Notes under the pieces: generated by a model
What the model was told of the DNA's origin: nothing
Databases searched by the model: none
The model's input: the letters and a program-made list of their open reading frames with translations, nothing else
Assembly: GCF_018998565.1 (NCBI RefSeq)
Contig: NZ_JAHNZO010000012.1
Coordinates: 1 to 64,000, forward strand
Direction of reading: 5' to 3'
DNA length: 64,000 bases
From: Paenibacillus oleatilyticus
GTDB lineage: Bacteria; Bacillota; Bacilli; Paenibacillales; NBRC-103111
Translations under genes and position numbers: made by a program
Part shown: piece after piece, positions 18,682-27,853 of the stretch
Layout of the letters: the number at the start of each line of letters is the position of its first letter
How positions within the stretch are numbered: position 1 is the stretch's first letter

Positions 18682-20001
18682 ATGCAGGTGCCATCAGCGC
18701 AGAAATACATAGAGCATTTAAGTCAAATCGACCCGGTGCGCGTAAACGGAAAAGTCACTCAGGTCATTGGATTAACGGTCGAATCGGAAGGACCGGATGC
18801 GAGCATCGGCGACGTATGCTACATCTATCCGCTCAAATCGAACCAGCCGCTCAAAGCGGAAGTTGTCGGCTTTAAGAACAACAAGGTTATTCTTATGCCG
18901 CTCGGGGAGCTTCATGCCATTGGTCCAGGCTGCGATGTGGTCGGTACCGGCAAGCCGCTAACGGTGCAGGTAGGGCATGAGCTGCTTGGCAAAGTGCTGG
19001 ACGGGCTCGGTCAGCCGCTCGACGGAACGTTTTTGCCGTCGCGCATGACCCAATATTCTACTAATAATATACCTAACAATCCGTTAAAACGGCCGCGCGT
19101 TCTAGAGCCGATTAGCGTCGGCGTACGATGCATCGACGGCCTGCTGACGATAGGCAAGGGACAGCGCGTCGGTATTTTCGCCGGGTCCGGCGTCGGCAAA
19201 AGTACGCTGATGGGAATGGTCGCCCGCAACACGTCAGCCGATGTGAATGTGATTGCGCTTATCGGAGAACGCGGCAGAGAGGTGCTCGATTTTATCGAAC
19301 GCGATCTCGGTCCCGAAGGATTGGCACGCTCGGTTGTCATCGTCGCAACGTCGGATCAACCGGCGCTCATCCGGATCAAGGGTGCGCTGATCGCTACGAC
19401 GATCGCTGAATTTTTTCGCGATCGCGGGATGAACGTGATGCTGATGATGGACTCGGTGACCCGATTTGCCATGGCACAGCGTGAAGTCGGCTTGGCGGTA
19501 GGCGAACCTCCTGCAACTCGCGGCTATACGCCTTCCGTATTTGCGACACTACCTAAGCTGCTGGAACGGTCGGGTACCGGACCTAAGGGCTCCATTACGG
19601 CATTTTATACGGTTCTAGTCGATGGGGATGATATGAATGAGCCGATTGCGGATGCTGTACGGGGAATACTGGATGGTCATATCGTGTTGAACCGTAACAT
19701 AGCCAACCGCGGGCACTACCCCGCTATCGACGTTCTTGCCAGCGTTAGCCGGGTGATGAAAGAAATTGTTCCTCACGAGCAGCAGCTTGCGGCCGAGAAC
19801 TTGAAAAGATTGCTATCTGTGTATAAAGATTCGGAAGATTTGATCAATATCGGGGCGTACCAGCGAGGATCAAATTCGGAAATTGATCAATCTCTCGACT
19901 CGATACAAGCGATATGGGATTATACGCGACAGCGCGTCACGGAGAAGCTGACATACGCGGAAGCGCAGGAAAGGCTAATTCGAGAATTTTACAGGGGATG
20001 A
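18682..20001 (+). CDS. fliI: Flagellum-specific ATPase FliI
   Basis: A 439-residue F1-beta-like ATPase that energises early flagellar protein export. Walker A GSGVGKS is at residues 168-174 and the Walker B region is VMLMMDSVTRFAMAQREV. The beta-barrel N-terminal domain and the C-terminal helical domain are complete. It begins 4 bases after fliH, and its stop TGA overlaps an ATG (19998). FliH and FliJ, the regulators of this ATPase, are its two neighbours. Confidence 0.98.
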   Translation: MQVPSAQKYIEHLSQIDPVRVNGKVTQVIGLTVESEGPDASIGDVCYIYPLKSNQPLKAEVVGFKNNKVILMPLGELHAIGPGCDVVGTGKPLTVQVGHELLGKVLDGLGQPLDGTFLPSRMTQYSTNNIPNNPLKRPRVLEPISVGVRCIDGLLTIGKGQRVGIFAGSGVGKSTLMGMVARNTSADVNVIALIGERGREVLDFIERDLGPEGLARSVVIVATSDQPALIRIKGALIATTIAEFFRDRGMNVMLMMDSVTRFAMAQREVGLAVGEPPATRGYTPSVFATLPKLLERSGTGPKGSITAFYTVLVDGDDMNEPIADAVRGILDGHIVLNRNIANRGHYPAIDVLASVSRVMKEIVPHEQQLAAENLKRLLSVYKDSEDLINIGAYQRGSNSEIDQSLDSIQAIWDYTRQRVTEKLTYAEAQERLIREFYRG

Positions 20002-20009
20002 GAAGGAGC

Positions 20010-20450
20010 ATGCGGTTTCGATATACTTTTCAAAAAATCGTTGATTTGAAGATGAACGAGAAAACGCAAGCGGAATGGATGCTGTCTGAAGCCATTGGTA
20101 AAATGCGTGCGGAGGAATCCTCTCTGGCCGAGCTGGAGAAAGCCAAGCACGAGATGCAGGAGGAGCTGCATAAGTCTTCCAGCCAAGTGACAACGGTATC
20201 CAACCTGCTCATGATGCAAAGTTACGTGAACCATATTGACGGCCGCATTCAGCTCAAGCATCGGGATGTGCAAGCAGCCAAAACGATCGTGCAGCTCAAG
20301 CAGGATGATTTAACCGGTAAGATGATTGAAGAAAAGGTTTGGACGAAAGCAAAGGAAAGAGCGTTTCAGCAATTTTCCAGTGAGGTTTTGAAGAAAGAAC
20401 AAAATCAATTGGACGAAATGGCGACGAATCGTTTTAAACGGCTTTCGTAA
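20010..20450 (+). CDS. fliJ: Flagellar export protein FliJ
   Basis: A 146-residue, almost entirely alpha-helical coiled-coil protein, the stalk-like subunit that sits in the FliI hexamer and contacts FlhA. The N-terminus MRFRYTFQKIVDLK matches the family motif (F-x-FQKLLELK). ATG 20010 gives the B. subtilis length; ATG 19998, overlapping the fliI stop as ATGA, would add four residues and is an equal alternative, as neither has ideal Shine-Dalgarno spacing. Confidence 0.88.
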   Translation: MRFRYTFQKIVDLKMNEKTQAEWMLSEAIGKMRAEESSLAELEKAKHEMQEELHKSSSQVTTVSNLLMMQSYVNHIDGRIQLKHRDVQAAKTIVQLKQDDLTGKMIEEKVWTKAKERAFQQFSSEVLKKEQNQLDEMATNRFKRLS

Positions 20451-20477
20451 CTAATGAACATGCGGGGAGGTGAGGAA

Positions 20478-21401
20478 GTGGCAAACACAGATACGGAGCA
20501 GTCCTCCTCTTACGGAGCTATGGAGCGGTTTTTAATATGGTTCCTGATCCCTTTTGTTTTTACAGCTGTACTGCTCGGCGTTCTGTTGACGATTTTCGAT
20601 TATGACGTGATGAACAACGTCCTTCGGGCGGCCAATAAAATTCCTATCGTGAACAGCATCATCCCTGATCCGAAAACGAAGGAGACGGCAGCCAATCCGG
20701 AAACGGCTCAACCCGCCGGGACCGAGTCGTCCGCTCCGGCGCAGGAGAATGCGAATGCCGGCACGACGGCCAAGCTTCAGGAATTGGAGCAGGCGCTGAA
20801 AAAGGCGGAAGCCTCGCTGCAGCAGCGGGATGAGACGATAAAGGAATTGCAGCTCAAGAACAGTACATTGGAAGAAAGCGCAAAAAGCAAGACTTTGAGC
20901 GACGAGGAGTATGCGCATCAAATTCAACAGCTTGCTACCATGTATGCGAAGATGTCGCCGAGCAAATCGGCGCCGATTATGGAGAACTTAACCTCCAAAG
21001 AATTGGTTCTGGTGCTTGGGATGATGAAGCCGGACGAGCGCGTCAAGGTGCTGGAGAAAATGGACCCGAAGAAGGCTGCTGATGCCTCGATTCTGCTGAA
21101 GGACCAAACGAACGTAAGGGATACGGAAATTGCGGCCCTGCAGGAACGCGTGAAGGAACTGGCGGCGCAAAGCAAGCAGCCTGCGGACAAGCTGAGCAAA
21201 GACGATTTAGGCAGCACGTTTTCGAATATGACGCCCAAAAGCGCGGCTACTGTCCTGATGGAAATGCAGAAATCGAATCCCGACAAAGTGATCTCCATCC
21301 TGAGCTCTATGGATAGCGGCGGGCGTTCCAGAATTTTGGCGGCTATATCGGATCAGTCCAAAGAAACCGCAGCGCTGATCTCGGCCCGACTGGTTCAATA
21401 A
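20478..21401 (+). CDS. MotE-like membrane protein (YlxF position)
   Basis: A 307-residue protein with one N-terminal transmembrane helix (about 18-40), a Pro/Ala/Thr-rich linker, a coiled coil (about 90-140) and two MgtE-N-like helical segments, MSPSKSAPIMENL and MTPKSAATVLMEM. This architecture is that of YlxF/MotE, a probable stator or motor chaperone encoded between fliJ and fliK in Bacillota. I take GTG 20478, preceded by GGGGAGGTGA (20464-20473), instead of ATG 20454, which would place the ribosome site inside the coding region. Function is by family analogy only. Confidence 0.85.
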   Translation: MANTDTEQSSSYGAMERFLIWFLIPFVFTAVLLGVLLTIFDYDVMNNVLRAANKIPIVNSIIPDPKTKETAANPETAQPAGTESSAPAQENANAGTTAKLQELEQALKKAEASLQQRDETIKELQLKNSTLEESAKSKTLSDEEYAHQIQQLATMYAKMSPSKSAPIMENLTSKELVLVLGMMKPDERVKVLEKMDPKKAADASILLKDQTNVRDTEIAALQERVKELAAQSKQPADKLSKDDLGSTFSNMTPKSAATVLMEMQKSNPDKVISILSSMDSGGRSRILAAISDQSKETAALISARLVQ

Positions 21402-21428
21402 ATACAATGGAAAGGAGGTGAAAAAAAG

Positions 21429-22901
21429 ATGGAAATTTCGACACAAACTTCTGTGGCCGCATCTGCCGGGACATCCGCTGCCGGATCGAACGCCGCCAGT
21501 ACGGGAAGTGCAGCCGGAGGGGCCGGATCCTTCTCGTCGGCTCTAAACGGAATGATGACAGGCGATGCTTCCGGAGCGGGAGCCAGTACCGCAGGAACCG
21601 CCGGTTTGTCGGCACTTGCTCAGCTGATCGCTCCTTTAATTGCCGCGCTTCCGCAGACGGCGGATCAGGCGCAGGCTCAAACGGCACAACAAATCGACGG
21701 CTTAATCCAACTGCTCGACTCGGCAAAAGGCGAGGATGCGAACGCGCTGATAAACAACCCGGATTTGCAAGCCTGGTTGCTGCAGCTTCAAGCGCTGCTT
21801 GCAGCACTTCCCTTGAATCAGCCGGAGAACAATCAAGCGGCCGTTCCAACAGGCGAAGGAAACAACGCGGAAGAGAGTGCGGATGCGCTTAATCCGCTGC
21901 TGTTTATTCCTTTGACACCTACTGTAGATACGCCTGCGGGGTCGGAGACGGATGAACTTGGCGCGATACAGCAACCTAAAGCGCTGACGGCACAGGAAGC
22001 CGCTGCCATTTTGAAACAGTTGAAAGACCTGGTAGCGGAAGGGAAAACGGATTCGAAGCTTCAGCAAGCCGTGAAAGAGTTGCCGGCTGTTCTGATGTCG
22101 GCTGCGTCCAAATCAAGCGAATTGCAAAAGCCTAGCGCCGATCAACGCCGCGTTTCTTCTACTATACAGACTGCAGCGACAGCGGAAGCAGCTCCGTCTT
22201 CGGATGCCGGGAAGCTTGTCCAAGTGGTCTCCAGCCCGGTGCAAAAGCTCGAAGCGCTTACAGCCAAGGCTACGATGGTTCAGCTTCATCTGGACCCGCC
22301 GAAAGCAGACGAAGGGCCTCTGTTTGAACCGCTGAACGCGGGGATGGCAGACGGGACGGAAGGTCAGCCGATGCCGCTGCACGAGTACATCAAGCAGCAA
22401 GGCAATCATGCGCAGATAAAAGCGCCGGTCGTGCAGATGCAGGCAGCGACGTTTTCGGAGGACATGACGCAGTTTGTCGTTCGTTCCATATTTATGGGAA
22501 CCTCGGCAGACGGGATGACCGAGGCTAAAATTTCGTTGTATCCTCAGCATCTCGGACACGTTGAAGTTAAATTGACTATGCATAACGGACAACTGATTGC
22601 CCAGTTCGTAGCGGACAGCTTGGCTGGTAAGGAAATGCTGGAGAGCCAGTTATCGCAGCTGAGAACGACACTGCAAAGTCAGGGCATTCAGGTGGAGAAG
22701 CTCGAAGTAAGCCAAAGCCAGAACTACCAGTCCGGCATGTTCCAGGAAGGACGCCAACAGCAGCAGTCCGGACAATCCTCCAAGCAGCAGAAAGCGGCCA
22801 GCGGCCGAATTGCCGCAATGGAAGATGAGTTGAAGGAAGAAGCAAAGACTTCGAGCACCGCAGGCAGTCTGGGAACCGGATCGATTGACGTTACGGCCTA
22901 A
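21429..22901 (+). CDS. fliK: Flagellar hook-length control protein FliK
   Basis: A 490-residue exported molecular ruler. The N-terminal two thirds are Ala/Ser/Gln-rich and probably disordered, as usual. The C-terminal Flg_hook domain (about 360-430) contains LYPQHLGHVEVKL and the LESQLSQLRTTLQSQGI helix, the part that acts on the FlhB C-domain to switch export from hook to filament subunits. The tail is Gln/Ser-rich. AAAGGAGGTG precedes ATG 21429. The FliK-like gene at the left window edge has a related C-terminal pattern. Confidence 0.93.
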   Translation: MEISTQTSVAASAGTSAAGSNAASTGSAAGGAGSFSSALNGMMTGDASGAGASTAGTAGLSALAQLIAPLIAALPQTADQAQAQTAQQIDGLIQLLDSAKGEDANALINNPDLQAWLLQLQALLAALPLNQPENNQAAVPTGEGNNAEESADALNPLLFIPLTPTVDTPAGSETDELGAIQQPKALTAQEAAAILKQLKDLVAEGKTDSKLQQAVKELPAVLMSAASKSSELQKPSADQRRVSSTIQTAATAEAAPSSDAGKLVQVVSSPVQKLEALTAKATMVQLHLDPPKADEGPLFEPLNAGMADGTEGQPMPLHEYIKQQGNHAQIKAPVVQMQAATFSEDMTQFVVRSIFMGTSADGMTEAKISLYPQHLGHVEVKLTMHNGQLIAQFVADSLAGKEMLESQLSQLRTTLQSQGIQVEKLEVSQSQNYQSGMFQEGRQQQQSGQSSKQQKAASGRIAAMEDELKEEAKTSSTAGSLGTGSIDVTA

Positions 22902-22935
22902 GTAAGCTTACACCGATGGAGCAGGGGGTGAAACC

Positions 22936-23385
22936 GTGCCCGATTCAAATGTCAGCACCAGAAATATATGGCCGTATTACGCCAAAGGAAATATTCAGAA
23001 CGCCGGCAAAGCTGAGGAAAAAGGGAAATTGGGACAAGATGAATTCCTTAAGATTCTGATGACCCAATTGCAAAACCAGGATCCGACGCAGCCGCTGCAG
23101 GATAAAGAATTCATCGCTCAGATGGCTCAATTTACATCCGTCGAGCAGCTTGCCAAAATGAGTTCGGAAATGAAAATGCTTCGGCAGTCGCTAGGATTTG
23201 CATCCAGTTTGATTGGTAAAAAGGTTACCTACACCTATGTTGACAAAAACAACAAATCTATCGTCAAAACCGGAACTGTGGAGTCCATCCTTATGAAGAA
23301 GGACGAGCAGTACGCGAAGATTAACGGCGACGAAGTGAAGATGGATCAGATCAGCCAGATTTCCAATCCGGAGGTAACTCCATGA
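22936..23385 (+). CDS. flgD: Flagellar hook assembly scaffold protein FlgD
   Basis: A 149-residue hook-cap protein. The conserved N-terminal FlgD signature is complete (LGQDEFLKILMTQLQNQDP and AQMAQFTSVEQL). The longer C-terminal Ig/tudor part of proteobacterial FlgD is missing, as is usual in Bacillota (B. subtilis YlxG/FlgD is short too). Start GTG 22936 has AGGGGGTG 6-8 bases ahead. Its stop overlaps the next ATG (ATGA, 23382-23385). Confidence 0.95.
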   Translation: MPDSNVSTRNIWPYYAKGNIQNAGKAEEKGKLGQDEFLKILMTQLQNQDPTQPLQDKEFIAQMAQFTSVEQLAKMSSEMKMLRQSLGFASSLIGKKVTYTYVDKNNKSIVKTGTVESILMKKDEQYAKINGDEVKMDQISQISNPEVTP

Positions 23386-23759
23386 CGGATCGAATAACGG
23401 TTGGTCGCCTGTTTCCGAATGCTGTGGCGCCGCAGCCCGTACGACGAACGGACCCGGAACCGAGGGTCCAGACAACCTCGTTCGATGCGATGCTGCAAAA
23501 TCAACTCGTGCGTTTCAGTCATCACGCGGAAGAACGTTTGCGGCAGCGGGGCATTCAGCTAGGGCCTGAGCAGCTTGTCAAGCTCAACACCGCGATAGAC
23601 AAAGCCGCGAGCAAAGGGGCAAAGGACTCGTTGATGCTGATCAACGATACCGCTCTGATTGTCAACATCAAGAATCGCACGGTAGTTACAGCCATGGACG
23701 GAGCATCGATGAAGGACAACGTATTTACCCAAATCGACTCGGCCATGATTATTTCGTAG
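23382..23759 (+). CDS. Flagellar operon protein, TIGR02530 (flg_new) family
   Basis: A 125-residue protein of the family annotated only as flagellar operon protein, found between flgD and flgE in many Bacillota. The recognisable core is FSHHAEERLRQRGIQL, then a helix containing AIDKAASKGAKDSLML, then two strands (ALIVNIKNRTVVTAMD). No membrane or signal segment. It is translationally coupled to flgD by a 4-base overlap. A role in hook assembly is inferred from position; no activity is known to me. Confidence 0.85.
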   Translation: MTDRITVGRLFPNAVAPQPVRRTDPEPRVQTTSFDAMLQNQLVRFSHHAEERLRQRGIQLGPEQLVKLNTAIDKAASKGAKDSLMLINDTALIVNIKNRTVVTAMDGASMKDNVFTQIDSAMIIS

Positions 23760-23793
23760 CGATAGGCCGGCCCGAATTTCGGAGGCCGAGGTT

Positions 23794-23934
23794 GTGGACC
23801 GACTGAAACAACCGCAGAACGAACGTATTATAGAGCTTGCTGTAACTAACCTTAATTACATCATCATTGACAACTGTATTCATCCATCGATGCGATGCGC
23901 AGTTGCAATATGGGAGGATAACTATCGATGTTAA
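23794..23934 (+). CDS. Candidate 46-residue small protein before flgE
   Basis: A GTG-started frame in the 168-base gap between the TIGR02530 gene and flgE. GGAGG (23781-23785) lies 8 bases ahead of GTG 23794, and the frame runs to TAA 23932-23934, overlapping the flgE start by 7 bases, an arrangement typical of coupled genes. The product would have a polar N-terminus (MDRLKQPQNERIIELA), a hydrophobic middle (NLNYIIIDNCI) and three cysteines. I know no homologue. It could equally be a chance frame that happens to cover the flgE leader. Confidence 0.35.
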   Translation: MDRLKQPQNERIIELAVTNLNYIIIDNCIHPSMRCAVAIWEDNYRC

Positions 23935-24752
23935 GATCGCTTTATTCCGGCGTTTCGGGTATGAGAGGCTTTCAAACGAAGCTTGACGTCATCGGCAACA
24001 ACATCGCGAACGTGAATACGTACGGCTTCAAAGCCAGTCGTGTAGCGTTCAAAGACATCATGAGCCAAAAGATTTCAGGCGTAACAGCCCCGACGGATAC
24101 GGTGGGCGGCGTTAATGCCAAACAAATCGGACTTGGCGTGACGGTTGGCGCTATCGATACTCTCCACACCCCGGGCAGCGCCCAGACGACGAATAAAATA
24201 ACGGATTTGCGTATTGACGGAGACGGGTTCTTCCTTGTATCGCCAACTACGGATGTTAATGGGCAGCCGCTCCTTACACGTGCCGGCAATTTTGATTTGG
24301 ATGCCCAGCGCCGTCTCGTGACGGCGGACGGTATGTTCGTTTTGAACACCGGAGGTACGGCTGTGGCGCTGGAAGACACCGTTACCGCATTCTCGATTTC
24401 GCAGTCCGGCGAAATTATCGCCATCGGAGCTGACGGGGCTGCAACGCCGACCAATCAATTCATCGCCGTTGCCAAAGTAACAAATCCGGGCGGATTGGAG
24501 AAAATTGGAGGAAACCTGTACCGGACGACGCCAAACTCGAATACGGAAGAAATCGATCCCGCTGCTTCCTTGGCCAACAACCCAGCAACGGGAACCGGCG
24601 CTATCGTTTCCGGTCAGCTTGAAATGTCCAACGTGGATTTAACGTCCGAATTTACGGAAATGATTGTCGCTCAGCGCGGCTTCCAGTCCAACTCGAGAAT
24701 TATTACTACATCCGACGAAGTGCTTCAAGAAGTCGTCAATCTGAAACGATAG
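23928..24752 (+). CDS. flgE: Flagellar hook protein FlgE
   Basis: A 274-residue hook subunit, short like the B. subtilis protein formerly called FlgG. N-terminal motif LDVIGNNIANVNTYGFK and C-terminal motif MSNVDLTSEFTEMIVAQRGFQSNS, ending in VNLKR, are almost invariant; the middle is the variable D1 domain. The related rod proteins FlgF/FlgG have the same ends, but position between flgD and swrD supports FlgE. GGGAGG lies 9-10 bases before ATG 23928. Exported through the flagellar apparatus without a cleaved signal. Confidence 0.93.
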   Translation: MLRSLYSGVSGMRGFQTKLDVIGNNIANVNTYGFKASRVAFKDIMSQKISGVTAPTDTVGGVNAKQIGLGVTVGAIDTLHTPGSAQTTNKITDLRIDGDGFFLVSPTTDVNGQPLLTRAGNFDLDAQRRLVTADGMFVLNTGGTAVALEDTVTAFSISQSGEIIAIGADGAATPTNQFIAVAKVTNPGGLEKIGGNLYRTTPNSNTEEIDPAASLANNPATGTGAIVSGQLEMSNVDLTSEFTEMIVAQRGFQSNSRIITTSDEVLQEVVNLKR

Positions 24753-24806
24753 TTTGCTTCAAGGGGGAGTGATTCTCCCCCGATTTTATCCTTTCGGAGG
24801 TAACCG

Positions 24807-25028
24807 ATGGTCCGCCTGACACGGCTTAATGGGAAAGCAATCGTTCTGAACGCGCTTTTGATCGAATCAATTGAAGAAACGCCGGACACGATGATCACGC
24901 TGGTGACCGGTAAAAAAATCATGGTGCTCGAGCCGGTGACGGAAGTAATGGACACCGTACACCGCTTTTTGCAAACCGTAGGTCTTGTCGGCGGTACGGT
25001 TAAGAGCCTGAATTCGGAGGGGTCGTAA
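24807..25028 (+). CDS. swrD: Flagellar protein FlbD / swarming motility protein SwrD
   Basis: A 73-residue protein of the FlbD family. In B. subtilis SwrD (YlzI), at the same position, is required for swarming and raises flagellar torque. The conserved start (VRLTRLNGKAIVLNALLIESIEETPDT-type sequence) and the central LVTGKKIMVLE strand are present. TTCGGAGG precedes ATG 24807 at good spacing. The fliL start lies 2 bases after its stop, so the two are probably coupled. Confidence 0.9.
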   Translation: MVRLTRLNGKAIVLNALLIESIEETPDTMITLVTGKKIMVLEPVTEVMDTVHRFLQTVGLVGGTVKSLNSEGS

Positions 25029-25029
25029 G

Positions 25030-25509
25030 TTGTTTAAAAGCAGAATTTTCATAATGGTTGTTGCTATTCTTATTGCGATTACATTGATATTGACGGCTGC
25101 GTTCGTCCTGTGGAACTATATGGATAAAGCCAATCAGAACCCTCAAGAGCAGGCGCAAAGTTCTGCCCGCGACGTAAAACAAGCCAAAAAGCTGACCCCG
25201 GATGAGGTCAAGCAAAATACAGTCATCATGAAAGACGTGCTTACCAATTTGGCCGGGGGCAATGGCAAATTCATTAAATTGAGCTTTGCCTTTGAACTGG
25301 AAAATAAGAAGGCCAAGGAAGAGTTTGAGAAGTTGGACAGCCAAATGAAGGCCATTGTCATTCAAACGCTATCCGATATGACACCGGAGCAAGTATCGGG
25401 AAGCAAAGGCTTCGACAATCTCACTTCCGCCCTTATGAATAAAATGAACCCGCTTCTCCAATCGGGAAAAATGAATCAAATCTTGATTACGGATTTCGTA
25501 CTCCAATAA
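25030..25509 (+). CDS. fliL: Flagellar basal body-associated protein FliL
   Basis: A 159-residue single-pass membrane protein that surrounds the stator units. A transmembrane helix lies at about 9-31; the periplasmic domain has the FliL pattern (VLTNLAGGNGKFIKLSFAFE...NPLLQSGKMNQILITDFVLQ). Start is TTG 25030, with CGGAGG (25015-25020) 9 bases ahead, located in the 3' end of swrD. Encoded just before the switch genes fliM and fliY. Confidence 0.93.
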   Translation: MFKSRIFIMVVAILIAITLILTAAFVLWNYMDKANQNPQEQAQSSARDVKQAKKLTPDEVKQNTVIMKDVLTNLAGGNGKFIKLSFAFELENKKAKEEFEKLDSQMKAIVIQTLSDMTPEQVSGSKGFDNLTSALMNKMNPLLQSGKMNQILITDFVLQ

Positions 25510-25549
25510 CTACATAGCATGATGCAGCAGTTCAAAGGAGGTGACGCTA

Positions 25550-26551
25550 ATGGTTGATGTTCTTTCACAGAATGAGATTGACGCCCTGCTAGCGGCGCTT
25601 TCTTCAGGGGAAATGGATGCGGAGGAGCTTAAAAAGGAAGAGACGCAGAAAAAAATACGGGTGTACGATTTTAAACGTGCTGTGCGTTTCTCCAAGGATC
25701 ATATCCGGAGCTTAACCCGAATTCATGAAAACTTTGCCCGATATTTAACGACATATTTTTCCGCTCAGCTTAGAACCTTTGTCCAGATTAACGTAGTGCA
25801 GGTCGAGCAGCTGCCTTATGACGAATTCATCCGCTCCATTCCGAAGATGACGATTCTGAACATTTTCGAAGCGGAGCCGCTGGAAGGACGCATGGTGCTT
25901 GAAGTTCACCCGAACGTAGCCTTTGCGATGCTGGACCGGCTGTTAGGCGGAGCGGGGACATCGCCAACGAAAATCAATGCGTTGACCGAGATCGAGACCA
26001 TTGTCATCGAACGGATTTTCAGTCGGGCCTTCGACAGTTTGCAGGAGGCTTGGAAGACAGTTATTGATTTGTCTCCGCGGCTGGAAGCGCTCGAAACGAA
26101 TCCGCAGTTTATGCAGATCGTATCGCCTAACGAAACGATCGCGCTGATCTCGCTCAGCACCAAAATCGGTGACACGACCGGGATGATCAACCTGTGTATT
26201 CCGCATGTGGTCATCGAACCAATTATGCCGAGACTGTCGGTACACCATTGGTTCGTTTCCCAGAAAAAAACAAGCGCGCCGGAGGAGCTGACGGCTCTGC
26301 AGTCTAGGCTGCATAAAGCGAAACTGCCGATTATCGCGGAGCTGGGTTCTTCCCAAATTTCCGTGAGGGAGTTTTTGAACCTCAACGCCGGGGATGTCAT
26401 CACGCTTGGCAAATCCGTGAATGAGCCGTTGGACATTCGCATAGGGGAAAAGTTGAAGTTTTACGGCAGTCCCGGAACGACGCGTGGCAAGCTGGCTGTC
26501 CAAATCAGCGAGATTGTCCAAGAAGAAGGAGTGGAAGAGAATGACGAATAA
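25550..26551 (+). CDS. fliM: Flagellar motor switch protein FliM
   Basis: A 333-residue C-ring protein. The N-terminal CheY-P docking peptide (VLSQNEIDALLAAL) is intact, followed by the CheC-like middle domain and a C-terminal FliN/SpoA domain (LNAGDVITLGKSVNEPLDIRI). AAAGGAGGTGA ends 6 bases before ATG 25550, so this is preferred to the in-frame GTG 25541 inside that site. The 3' end overlaps fliY by 11 bases. Confidence 0.97.
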   Translation: MVDVLSQNEIDALLAALSSGEMDAEELKKEETQKKIRVYDFKRAVRFSKDHIRSLTRIHENFARYLTTYFSAQLRTFVQINVVQVEQLPYDEFIRSIPKMTILNIFEAEPLEGRMVLEVHPNVAFAMLDRLLGGAGTSPTKINALTEIETIVIERIFSRAFDSLQEAWKTVIDLSPRLEALETNPQFMQIVSPNETIALISLSTKIGDTTGMINLCIPHVVIEPIMPRLSVHHWFVSQKKTSAPEELTALQSRLHKAKLPIIAELGSSQISVREFLNLNAGDVITLGKSVNEPLDIRIGEKLKFYGSPGTTRGKLAVQISEIVQEEGVEENDE

Positions 26552-27803
26552 CAAGGATTATTTGTCTCAAGAAGAGATCGATGCGCTATTGAGACAATCG
26601 GGCGATGGCGAATCCTCCGCTATTTCCGAGTTTGTTCCTCAAGTAGAAGATTATTTGTCTTCTTTGGAGCAAGATGCGCTTGGCGAAATCGGAAACATTA
26701 CATTCGGAAGCGCGGCTACTGCACTTTCCACCCTGCTTGGAAAAAAGGTGGATATTACGACGCCGAAAGTATCCATCATCGCTCATTCTGAACTCGCCGA
26801 CGAGTTTCCGAAGCCGCACGTGGCTGTCCATGTGAACTACGTCGACGGCTTTCACGGGATCAACCTTCTGGTGATCAAAACCCGGGATGCCCAGGTCATC
26901 GCCGATTTGATGATGGGCGGAGACGGAACGGGACAAACGGAAGAGCTCAGCGAAATTCATATCAGCGCGGTTCAGGAAGCGATGAACCAAATGATGGGCT
27001 CGTCCGCTACGTCGATGTCGACGATTTTCAACCGGTTTGTCAATATTTCACCGCCGGGAATCGACATATTAAATTTAGCGTCAGGGGAAGGAACTGCCTC
27101 CCTGCCTCGAGAAGATGTATTTATCAAAATCTCTTTCCGACTGACAATCGGCGACCTGATTGATTCGACAATCATGCAGCTGCTGCCGGTTCCTTTCGCG
27201 AGAGAGATGGTGTCTACTTTAATGGGAGGTGGAGACGCAATAGAGGAACCTGCACCGGCGCCTGCACAATCCGCGCCCGTTTCCCAACCGGCACCGGAGC
27301 CGCCAGCCCATGCCGCGCCAAGCGCTTACGCACAAGATCCTTATTCGCAGCCTCCGGTAGGGCATCAAGCGCCGCCGCAGCACGGTTATCAGCCGCCGGC
27401 GTACCAGCCGCCGATGACTCCGCCTGCAGCGCAAGCTTATCCGCCGCAGCCGGCCAATTACGGTGTTCCGACGGCACGGGGAGTGAACGTCCAACCGGCT
27501 CAATTCGCTAATTTCAGTCATCCGCAGCTATCTCCTGCAGAAGATACGAATTTGAACCTGCTGCTGGATATCCCGCTTAAGGTGACGGTCGAACTGGGTC
27601 GTACGCATAAGGTCATTAAGGACATCCTCGAATTGTCTCAAGGATCGATCATCGAACTGGACAAGCTGGCCGGGGAACCTGTTGATATTTTAGTCAATAA
27701 CAAATTGATCGCCAAAGGCGAAGTTGTCGTCATTGACGAAAACTTCGGTGTCCGCGTGACGGATATTGTGAATCAATGGGATCGGATTCAAAAACTACAA
27801 TAA
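26541..27803 (+). CDS. fliY: Flagellar motor switch phosphatase FliY
   Basis: A 420-residue switch protein that combines a CheC-like CheY-P phosphatase with a FliN domain. The N-terminus repeats the CheY-binding peptide (YLSQEEIDALLRQS). Two phosphatase motifs are visible (ALGEIGNITFGSAATAL; VQEAMNQMMGSSATSM). Between about residues 235 and 320 is an unusually Pro/Gln/Ala/Tyr-rich linker, and the C-terminal FliN domain (LLLDIPLKVTVELGRT ... GVRVTDI) ends the protein. Start ATG 26541 has AAGGAG upstream and overlaps fliM. Confidence 0.96.
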   Translation: MTNNKDYLSQEEIDALLRQSGDGESSAISEFVPQVEDYLSSLEQDALGEIGNITFGSAATALSTLLGKKVDITTPKVSIIAHSELADEFPKPHVAVHVNYVDGFHGINLLVIKTRDAQVIADLMMGGDGTGQTEELSEIHISAVQEAMNQMMGSSATSMSTIFNRFVNISPPGIDILNLASGEGTASLPREDVFIKISFRLTIGDLIDSTIMQLLPVPFAREMVSTLMGGGDAIEEPAPAPAQSAPVSQPAPEPPAHAAPSAYAQDPYSQPPVGHQAPPQHGYQPPAYQPPMTPPAAQAYPPQPANYGVPTARGVNVQPAQFANFSHPQLSPAEDTNLNLLLDIPLKVTVELGRTHKVIKDILELSQGSIIELDKLAGEPVDILVNNKLIAKGEVVVIDENFGVRVTDIVNQWDRIQKLQ

Positions 27804-27853
27804 TAATCAACCAACAAGATTACTTAAGCATCCTATAGGAGGAATGGTTACCC

